64,000 nucleotides of DNA from Uranotaenia lowii (Eukaryota; Arthropoda; Insecta; Diptera; Culicidae), in NCBI RefSeq assembly GCF_029784155.1, contig NC_073691.1, forward strand, positions 143,190,461-143,254,460, written 5' to 3'. Shown here piece after piece: positions 56,619-64,000 of this stretch. Each line of letters begins with the position of its first letter. Positions within the stretch are counted from its first letter, which is position 1. A program made the translations under genes and the position numbers. The notes under the pieces were generated by a model that had not been told where the DNA came from, did no database searches, and worked only from the letters and a program-made list of their open reading frames with translations.

Positions 56619-58404
56619 ACTAGCTGACCCGTTGTGCTTTGCTACACCTTCCGGAAATAAATGTAATTTGTAAAAATTTAAAATTTATTAAAATTTAGAT
56701 TTTAGAGAGCATTGTTTTAAATCAAACCTCATCATACTTCAGAACCAACAATTTTGAATATATATTATTTACTGATCTCTAAACTCGTTTTTCAAGATCT
56801 GAAATTTGTACTCTGTACCCAAAAAAACCTTTTTAAATATAGTCCCTTCTTTGAAAAGCTTTTTTTTGAAATTAACATGGGCGCTCTCCCATCTTTTTCA
56901 ATTGTGTCCCCCACTGCTTGAAGAAGGTAGGCAAACCGGCTCGATACCCAAACAGCAATCATCATGTTTTTTTAATTTTCTCTTTGAAAGTCTAATATTC
57001 AAAAATGTAGGCAAAAACAAATTTCTAAGTTTACATTTGTCCCGTATATTGGGGCAAGTGTATTTACAGATGCGTCAGAGTAATGGCTTTAAAATGGATC
57101 TAATGCGAATTCCTGTTTTTTGTTCTATCAAGTTTCACTGATATATGTATCTGCAGTATTCCTGCAACATAAATTTATGTTTGTTACTCCACTTTTAACG
57201 AATGCGGTTCAAAGGGAATGACCTTCATTTACAAAGACATCTAAGAATTTTCAACATCCGCTTCAGTTTCAACATTCGGAATACCCCTTCTGGTCTTTCC
57301 AACCTATTGAATCCTTTTGAAGATGAATTTCTAAAAAGTTCGACGTTTGCCCTTGTCCCACCGTGTAAGTTGACAGAAGGGAATATTGTTTTTAACACTT
57401 TAAGGGTAAACTAAAAATTTCTCTTAAAAATTTTGCGTCCAGTTGAATGTCAGTTCTAAAGTCTCGCTTTTCAAAAACGAAGCGGATCAAAAGTCTCTTT
57501 TATGCAGCCATGTAACACAAAAACAGTTTTCATGTTAAGTACGTACTTGAATTGGTATGTAAGCAAAAAGTACGATGGTTTTTTTCAGAATTATTTAAAA
57601 TAAAAAGCACCCATTTTCATTTTTAAATTCGTTTCAGTTGTGTATTTGGGCCGAAGTAACAATTTCTAGAAGAAAACATAAATTTTTAAATTTTTTTTAA
57701 CAGAAAAAGTTGAACGTTTGAACATGTTCTAATGTTCCTTGAATGAAAAGTCGAATGCTACCTACATTAACACGAACTAAATATGGAAGTATTTTTGCAA
57801 ATCTTTCAATTGGTTTTGATTCGATTGATAAAATACCAATCCGTGTCACATCTAAGCGTCATTTATTACCACGTGCTGTGTACAAATCAAATAAGCAAGA
57901 AAAAAACACATCTAGGTTGCATATCGCCCCACGTGTTTGAGAAACAGGCGTCTTATTCTTAAATTTTCCAGCAATCAATGAACAGTGTGCTTTGGTTACT
58001 CTCCTCTTGCGTCGACGTTTGTTCGCCCATGGAGACGAAAAACAAACCCCAGGTTGAGAAATACGCGCCAAAATATTCCCACTGATCAGTATGCTATGCC
58101 TGGGTTACTATCCTTTTGCGACGTTGGCTCGACGCCTCGACCTTGGAGACGAAAAACAAACCGCCCAAAGGAAAAAAAATCTCAAGAAAATGGATGTCAT
58201 GACTTTAATTTGTTTCGAAAAACTACAAATTTTGTATGGAAGCCTCTCCTTCTTTCAGTCGGATGGAGTTTTGACTATTACAGAAACCATCCCCGGCCTC
58301 AAAAACCCTCAGATGCCAGTTTTGACGATGATCGGTTCAGTAGTTTCCGAGTCTATAGGGAACAGACAGACAGACAAACATTCATTTTTATATATATAGA
58401 TTGG
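56619..58404 (+). mobile_element. ACTAGCTGACCC-headed repeat, copy 3, nested in copy 2
   Basis: The head actagctgacccgttgtgct is at 56619. The tail gggaacagacagacagacaa with a TATATATATAGAT end finishes at about 58404. AAGAG or AGAG lies on both sides (56615-56618 and 58407-58412), a probable short target duplication. Inside, a ~100-bp direct duplication (about 57985-58060 and 58085-58165) shares ggagacgaaaaacaaacc. No protein recognised. Confidence 0.72.
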
Positions 58405-59680
58405 AAAAAGAGGTTGTCCATATCAATTGTTCAATGTTTTTGCGATATTGGCGTTATTATAGTTTTGATTTTGATGAAAATTTGCACATGAGTATTTTGA
58501 TGAACGATCAATCGATTCCATGTTTCAAATTCAGGGCCAAGGGTCGGGCAAAAGGGTCGTCCATATTAACACCGTTTTTGCGATATTAATGCTTAAATAC
58601 ATTGGATTAAGATGAAAACTTGGTACGTGAGAGTTTCATGGAACGAGTAATTGATTTCAGGAGTCAAATTTGAATTCAGAGGTCTGCGAAAGGGGTCGTC
58701 CATATAAACTGTTCAATGTTTTTGCGGTATTGACGTAATTATGCATCAGATTGAGATGAAAATTTCCACATAGAAGTTTTGAGGAACGCTCAATTGTTTC
58801 AGGTTTCGAATCTCGAGGCAGGGGTCGGCAAAAATGGTCATCCATATTATCTGTTCAATGTTTTTGCTACATTGGGGGTTATTCTGCAAGTCGAGTGGCG
58901 TGACTCACAAAATTTCACTTCTTTATCTTGACTCCAGGAAATATTTCAGAGAAGAAACGTTAGTATGAATGAGCTCCGAAAATCGATCACAGGACATTTG
59001 AGCTGAAACTTGGTTTCTGGAGTCGGCACAACGATTTAAAATTTTGTACATCACGTCACGTGACTCTCGGAATATGCTCCATTGTCTTGATTATACATCG
59101 GATTATAAAGAAAATTTGCATATTCAAGATTTATTGCATATGTTATTGATTTCACGTGTCAAATTCTGACAAAGAATCAGTAAAAGGATCGTCTATAATA
59201 TTTTCGATTTTTTTGCAATAACTGCGTTGTTAGGCATAATATTGGGACATAAATTCAAATTAAAAAAAAATTGCAGGACAAGGGATCGATTTCTGATAAC
59301 AAACTTTCCATTAGACGACAGAAAAAGGGGTCGTTCACATTTACTGTTTAATGTTTTTGCAATAATTGTTTTATTATGTATGAGATCCACACAAAAATTC
59401 ATTCACGGGTGTTTTACAAAACGGATAATTGATTTTGAATTAAAATTTTGAATCTGACTGAAAAGGGGTAGTTCGTATTAGGTTTAAAATATTTTAGACA
59501 TAATTTCGTTGTTATGCACCCGAAAAGATGAAAATTTGTACACTGGTGTTCTTTTCGACGGTCAATCAATTTCTTATTTTAAATTTTCGTTTGGTAGACA
59601 AGCAAATAGGTCGCTTGCAAATTCTGTTTAGTATTTTTACCATTTTTTTCGTGAAAATGCGTCCCAATTACCAACCAAAT
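58405..59680 (-). repeat. ~143-bp tandem units within copy 2
   Basis: ggggtcgtccatat-type anchors (reverse of the copy 1 anchors) at about 58411, 58553, 58692, 58837, 59178, 59327 and 59464, increasingly diverged towards the head. Confidence 0.8.
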
Positions 59681-59738
59681 TCAAAATCATCAGCTTTAAA
59701 AATAAAAGCGGAACGAAGTTCGTACGGGATCAGCTAGT

Positions 59739-60020
59739 TATGAATAAAATTTCGGCAATATTTTATAAAATCAACTTTTCAAAGTCCAAACACGCCTTTT
59801 GACGGGCATAACTCGGCATAGCACCAAACCAATCATTGCAATTGTTTTATCTTACTTTTTATGCACTATGCTTCAAATCACGTTAATCTTACAATCTTCT
59901 TTAATTGTAACTGTTTTATAAGCTTAATGAAGTTTAAAAACTAACGACTAAAAACGACTAAACATTGATTTAGTTTGTCCCTATGAACTTTTGAAGTGTA
60001 CTAATTTTGTGTTGTGAATA
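59739..60020. other. AT-rich spacer
   Basis: No recognised feature. Confidence 0.4.
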
Positions 60021-60106
60021 TCACCCGGAGCGGCGATTCTGTTCAAGGAAGACCTCATTTGTTTTCTTCATACGGGTTTCTTTTTCTCCGCAACTGAAGC
60101 GACACA

Positions 60107-60917
60107 TTGTGTAAAAATTTGGAAGCAAAAACCTTGCATTCAATTTTTTTTCGTTGCCTATTGCATACCTTCCGGGCGAATATGGCGAAAGCATGCTCTA
60201 GCTGTTGCGGCACGATCAACGGGATCGAATTCATGGTTTGCCGTGGTATTTGCGGAAAGGAATTCCATCTAACTTGTGTTGGCGTTAGCAATGCCGCAGC
60301 CCGCAGCTTAAAATCGCTTTCCAAAAACGCGTTCTGGATGTGCGACGACTGCGCTGGGCTTTTCGAAAACGCTCACTTTCGTAGACTCGCCTTTGCTCCC
60401 CCTCCTGAGCAAAAAGGTATAGTTCAACTGACAGAAGCTATTTCTGAACTCCGTTCGGAAATTAAGCAAGTCTGTATTAAGCAACCATCCCCCCCAATAC
60501 CAACACTGACACCTGCCCGTCCTGACTTTCGTCGTGCGCTTAAAAGACGCGCTCCAGATGCATCGATAAGCGAACCGTGCAAATTGGGTGCAAAACGATC
60601 CTTTGTTGACGTTGTTTCGGTTCCCATATGCAACAATGAAAACGAGAACTTGTTTTGGCTGTACATATCGCGCATCAAAACTGATGTGAGTGAAGACGAT
60701 GTCGCCTCGATGGTTAAGGCCAACCTCCACGCACGTGGTTAAGCTTGTACCCAAAGGCACCGATACTAGCACTATGCGCTTCGTGTCTTTCAAAGTTGGT
60801 GTTAATCCAGAGTTTAAGTATTTAGCTTTGGACCCTGAAACTTGGCCAAATGGACTGAGTTTTCGGGAGTTCGTCAACTACGACCGAAACTATCAGTTTC
60901 GCCCACAATTCCAATGA
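60107..60917 (+). pseudogene. ORF1 (PHD-finger nucleic-acid-binding protein), one frameshift
   Basis: The likely start is the internal methionine of MAKACSSC at 60182. A C4HC3 cysteine/histidine pattern follows (CSSC, VCRGIC, FHLTC, MCDDC; residues 29-82 of the longer frame), typical of CR1-group ORF1 PHD fingers. Next come a Pro/Arg-rich linker and a C-terminal domain beginning LFWLYISRIKTDVSEDDV. A one-base shift near 60737 ends the frame. The sequence continues as VVKLVPKGTDTSTMRFVSFK...SFREFVNY to 60917. ORF1 proteins of this group coat the element RNA (family knowledge). Confidence 0.85.
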
Positions 60918-60969
60918 TCGACATCTGCTGTTTGGATCCCCGTGGTGCACTGAATTTAGCTTTTTGGAA

Positions 60970-61682
60970 GCCCCCGAGCCCTTCGTCACAGTCGCGCAGA
61001 TTCCAGCCAGCGTCAGCAGTCGCCCCGGCCCTGTGTTCGATGAAGGCAATGGGGCTTTCCAACCGCCGAAATCAGGCAAGTTTTCTTGTTTAATTTTCGA
61101 TTCGTCCAGTGACTGCCCATCATTTTGTAGACCTCATCATCACAATCTTCACCTGAAATGTACCGAAAAAGAGCCGATTAATGCACGTCGAATCCATTTA
61201 TCAAAGCAACATGCTGAACGTATGGCTATCGGATCACCGGGACGCACCGCACATAGCACAATGGACGCCTCGAGCCCTTCGTCACAGTCGCGCAGTTTCC
61301 CGCCAGCGTCAACAGCCGTTCCGGCCCTGTGTTCGAAGAAGGCAACGGAGCTGTCCAGCCTGTGTTGGCAGGCAAGTACACTCCTTTAACATCTTATTCG
61401 ACAAGTCATCGTCCTTCGCCTTGCAGATTTGAGTTCGGCCTGACTGTTAGGCAAACTGAACTAACGTCGATTGACACATTTGCTTTTCAATGTACTGAAA
61501 CGCCGGGACAAAACATCATCATCTCTACTGGTCTAACTACACCGGGACGCAACGAATTAGGCATTTTGGAGTCCCTTGAACCCATCGACTCAGTCGCGCT
61601 GATTCCAGCCATCGTGAGCAGTCGTCCCGGCCCTGAGATCGATCGCGGCGAAGGGGTTCTCCAGCCTGCACCCGCAGGCAAG
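60970..61682 (+). repeat. Three ~300-bp units between ORF1 and the endonuclease
   Basis: Cgagcccttcgtcacagtcg at 60975 and 61270, and a diverged third at about 61577. Each is followed by a SSRPGP...G.G..QP-type coding motif ending in ggcaagt (61073, 61371, 61675). The first and third units read as related peptides (ASVSSRPGPVFDEGNG; AIVSSRPGPEIDRGEG). The second is frameshifted. Confidence 0.82.
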
Positions 61683-62684
61683 TACACAGCTCCCAATTGT
61701 TCTTCTCTTGGTGATGAAATTTTACCTTCTAGTGTGCAACTTCCCAGTAAGCTTTCTGGGCGTCGCGACTATATGAGCATATTTTACCAGAACGTCGGTG
61801 GCATTAACTCTTGCGTAAACGAGTATCTGTTGGCCACCTCTTGCTGCTGCTACGATGTTATTGCCCTGACCGAAACATGGCTGAACGACAAGACTTTTAC
61901 TAGTCAGGCTTTTAGTTCAGACTATGTTGTGTTTCGTTACGATCGTGGCCCCTGCAACAGTCAGAAGTCAACTGGAGGCGGGGTTTTACTGGCCGTGAAA
62001 TCTACACTGCAAGCTGTATCTATCGGCGACAATTCCTGGGACGATTTGGAAATAGTGTGGGTCCGCATCGATATCGGTAACCGGAAACTATTTGTGTGTG
62101 TGGTATATTTCCCTCCGGATCGCACTCGAAATGTGAGTATTGCCGATTCTTTCTCCAGGTGCCTTATCAAAGTTATGTCGCTTGCCTCACCTAAAGACGA
62201 CATGTTAATCATCGGCGATTTTAATTTACCAAATATCAAATGGTCTCCTGCCCATGGCGTATTTTTATATCCTGACCCAGCTCGTTCCTCGTTCTCGGTA
62301 CCTTCCGAAATCATTCTTGATTCCTTGAGCACAGCTACTCTCCGGCAGATCAACAGCGTTGAAAATGAAAACGGTCGTATGCTTGATTTATGTTTTGTGA
62401 ATGAAGGAATTAGTATGCCGACGATTGAACTAGCTCCTGTGCCGTTGGTGAAATTAGTTCGTCATCATCCTGCGTTACTTATCTCGTTTGAGGTTTCCGG
62501 TTCGGTCCGGTTCTACTCGTATGCCAGAGTAAAGCAGGACTTGCCCGGACTGTGTCTTGTGTTCTCCAGTGTTAGGCCAACGGACTTCGCTCAGACCCAA
62601 AATTTCAAACTTGAGACGGCTAGCTACTCTAGCAAGTTGTGCCAGCTTGCTTTGTTGGGCAAGGGTTCAAACGTTCCAAGTTAA
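61329..62684 (+). pseudogene. ORF2 fragment: APE-type endonuclease without reverse transcriptase
   Basis: A 451-codon open frame. Endonuclease motifs are IFYQNVGGINS (about residue 151), LTETWLND (about 179), VCVVYFPP (about 257), LIIGDFNLPNIKW (about 294), LDLCFVNEG (about 354) and the terminal histidine region HHPALLISF (about 380). Beyond residue ~400 the sequence becomes unrelated (SYSSKLCQLALLGKGS) and stops. No YRPI, FADD or later reverse transcriptase motif follows. The endonuclease itself looks undamaged, but the element cannot copy itself. Confidence 0.9.
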
Positions 62685-62690
62685 AACTTG

Positions 62691-62787
62691 TGTCCGTGTT
62701 TTCATGCTAAAAGTCGTCGCCAAAGTTTGTGGTCGGTCGTTTCTTTCGAATTCCGTTACAATTCAATAAATCTTGAGCAGTAGGTTG
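62691..62787. other. Junction sequence after the retrotransposon
   Basis: Short A/T-balanced stretch with caataaatcttg at about 62763. It may be either element 3' sequence or host DNA. Confidence 0.3.
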
Positions 62788-63070
62788 TTAGCTTAAGGTC
62801 CCTATCCCGCGATGGGGCTGCCATCTTAGACTTAGCTGGCGAGAGCCGCATTTCATAAATTCAGCCGCTCGCTGCGAGACAGACGCTGTTTGAGCCGCCC
62901 CTGACTTGGAGAACAGACGCTCGGTTGTTGTTGCACGCCGCCCCTGACCTGGGGAACAGACGCGTGCGGCCACCTTCTCAGTCTGCATGAGACCAAAGTA
63001 TCCACCGAGGTTGGGTACCCGATCTCCGCTTAGGTTACTCGCATCCCAGCCGGTACCACGGGTAGGTTGA
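62788..63070 (-). pseudogene. Opposite-strand retroelement coding fragment, probably RTE-type leader
   Basis: Minus-strand reading NLSGDRVPNLGGYFGLMQTE, then ARVCSPGQGRRATTTERLF, SKSGAAQTASV and LRWQPHRGIGTLS. From memory, this block lies just upstream of the endonuclease in arthropod RTE-like elements. No endonuclease follows. The DNA shows a duplicated gccgcccctgac phrase (62896 and 62938). The assignment is tentative. Confidence 0.4.
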
Positions 63071-63382
63071 GATAAGAGTTGTGAATAAGAGGTAATATGA
63101 CCACTATGGAGCCTCGTGTTGCTCATTATCCACCAATTGCCAGCCAAATGGTCCAGAGCAAAATAGGTCCAGAGGTTGGTCCAAAATAGAAACTTTGTGG
63201 TCCAAAATACCGACCAGAGATCGAAGAAACGAGTTTTTAGACTTAGATAAATCTTGTCACATTGCAACGAACGACGATATGTCTCAATAGAAAAAGCAGT
63301 TAAAATTTGTAGCATGTACTTTTTCATTCCAGGTAATAACATAGCCACTTCCCAAAGCGGTCCAAAGAGGTCCGTTACTCTA
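63071..63382. other. Spacer with a ggtcca-rich cluster
   Basis: ggtcca occurs four times in about 65 bases (63147-63212) and twice more at 63359-63372. No gene recognised. Confidence 0.5.
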
Positions 63383-64000
63383 AAGGGTACTAAGATCAAA
63401 ATTTGGTCAAGGGAAAACGCGTGTAAATCGGTTAAATCGTTTATTTAAAAAATCAAATTAAATTTCTTTTTCAAGTTTAATTAGTATAAAATTCAGGAAA
63501 AATATTCAGTTAGGCTTCCGCTTTTCCAAATCCGAATTGCCGGGCCTTAACCCCTGTCATCAGATTTTGTGTAGCCACCTTGTCCACCTTCTTCGCCGCA
63601 GAAAGCCAGTTTGCCTTGAACTGCTGCTCGTCCTTAGCAGTTTGTTTTGGTCTTCTTTAGGTTCCGCTTGACAATAGCCCAGTATTTCTCAATTGGGCGG
63701 GGCTCTGGCGTGTTGGGAGGGTTCTTGTCCTTGGGAACCACCTGCACGTTGTTGGCGGCGTACCACTCCATGGCCTTTTTACCGTAATGGCAAGATGCCA
63801 AATTCGGCCAAAACAGTACGGAACAATCGTGTTTCTTTAGTAAAGGCAGCAGACGTTTATTCAAACACTCTTTCACGTAAATTTCTTGGTTGACAGTCCC
63901 GGAAGCTATGAAAATGCTGCTTTTCAAGCCACAGGTACAGATGGTTTGCCAAACCAGATATTTCTTCGCGAACTTTGACAGTTTCATGTGCTTGAAAATA
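63383..64000 (-). mobile_element. ITmD37E-type Tc1/mariner element, copy 3 (runs off the window)
   Basis: The left end is eroded (taaagggtactaagatcaaa instead of the ggtgatacggtcaaa of copies 1 and 2), but from aaaatttggtcaaggg onward it is collinear with them. The right end lies beyond 64000. Confidence 0.9.
63510..64000 (-). pseudogene. ITmD37E-type transposase, C-terminal part
   Basis: The stop is at 63510-63512. The open part (63987-63634) reads KLSKFAKKYLVWQ through VNQEIYVKECLNK to the catalytic region. The second acidic residue is replaced by asparagine (LFWPNLASCHYGKK), while the glutamate is kept in PEPRPIEKYW, 37 residues later. A frameshift at about 63650 (KTKTNC) precedes the C-terminus. 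Even without the frameshift, the changed catalytic residue would inactivate it. The N-terminal half lies outside the window. Confidence 0.9.

Larger units (their letters stand above)
56050..59738 (-). mobile_element. ACTAGCTGATCCC-headed repeat, copy 2 (inverted, interrupted)
   Basis: The tail is at 56050 and the head is inverted at 59738 (tacgggatcagctagt). Minus-strand ~143-bp units occur at 56200-56600 and 58405-59680, but copy 3 is inserted between them (56619-58404). On removal of copy 3, the sequence tataagag...gttgtccat continues coherently. Confidence 0.75.
60020..62690 (+). mobile_element. CR1-like non-LTR retrotransposon, lacking reverse transcriptase
   Basis: Order: 5' leader, ORF1 with a PHD-type finger, a triplicated ~300-bp spacer, the endonuclease, then a break at about 62540-62680 where the reverse transcriptase should begin. 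Keeping the 5' part and losing the 3' part is the opposite of ordinary 5' truncation. Internal deletion or a later rearrangement is therefore implied. Confidence 0.8.

Noticed and set aside
54756..59738. Short frames sharing peptides such as DDPFCRPL on both strands
   Set aside because: They arise from translation of the ~143-bp repeat units in either direction.
60308..60877. 189-codon minus-strand frame
   Set aside because: Antisense shadow of ORF1, whose PHD-finger cysteines are all in the + frame.

Overview
This window reads as a piece of an AT-rich dipteran nuclear genome, most probably a mosquito. The basis is its repeat families: three copies of a Tc1/mariner-type element whose transposase keeps a D-x37-E spacing, the ITmD37E layout known from mosquitoes; hAT-like and TTAA-flanked non-autonomous elements; CR1/jockey-like non-LTR retrotransposons; and a ~150-bp degenerate tandem family with the core aaatttggcatgggagggta. 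The species assignment is inference. I see no intact host protein-coding gene, rRNA, canonical tRNA or CRISPR array. Nearly every long open frame is either a transposon relic or a by-product of a tandem repeat.

Layout. 1-9 kb: AT-rich DNA with a decayed ~150-bp tandem family (640-3480), a hairpin repeat (4543-4690) and a hAT-like non-autonomous element (6626-7769). 9-14 kb: two copies of a 250-bp dispersed repeat and a very pure 9-bp minisatellite (10498-11243). 14-17 kb: a 2.67-kb element with ~600-bp terminal inverted repeats. 19.2-20.5 kb: a 13-bp minisatellite split by a 537-bp near-perfect palindrome. 20.9-21.6 kb: a complex-sequence island with a possible TATA promoter. 22.0-22.7 kb: a TTAA-flanked element. 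24.3-25.6, 33.6-34.9 and 63.4-64.0 kb: the three ITmD37E-type copies, all broken. 27.9-29.2 kb: a GC-rich patchwork of three different short tandem repeats.

35.5-45.2 kb is a nest. A mariner relic is followed by a CR1/jockey-like retrotransposon. Its endonuclease domain carries a 255-bp inverted-repeat element, and its reverse transcriptase is cut between the GVPQG and FADD motifs by a 5.4-kb element (called A here). Element A holds two tRNA-like relics, a short palindrome flanked by 8-bp direct repeats, and a second and third palindrome/minisatellite block, including a ~1.9-kb array. 45.9-52.1 kb is a second, oppositely oriented copy of that large element family (B). B contains a degenerate 9-bp array, a ~570-bp tandem duplication and a 2.47-kb non-coding LTR element (121-bp LTRs, 5-bp target duplication) inserted in one copy of the duplication, while the other copy preserves the empty site.

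54.7-59.7 kb: two tail-to-tail copies of an ACTAGCTGACCC-headed repeat built of ~143-bp units, with a third copy inserted into one of them. 60.0-62.7 kb: a CR1-like retrotransposon fragment (PHD-finger ORF1, endonuclease, no reverse transcriptase) with a ~300-bp triplication between its parts, followed by an opposite-strand retroelement fragment.

The window is therefore best understood as a transposon and satellite graveyard with datable nesting. The most unusual structures are the recurrent palindrome/13-bp-minisatellite composite, the target-site-bracketed non-coding LTR element and the large A/B element family.
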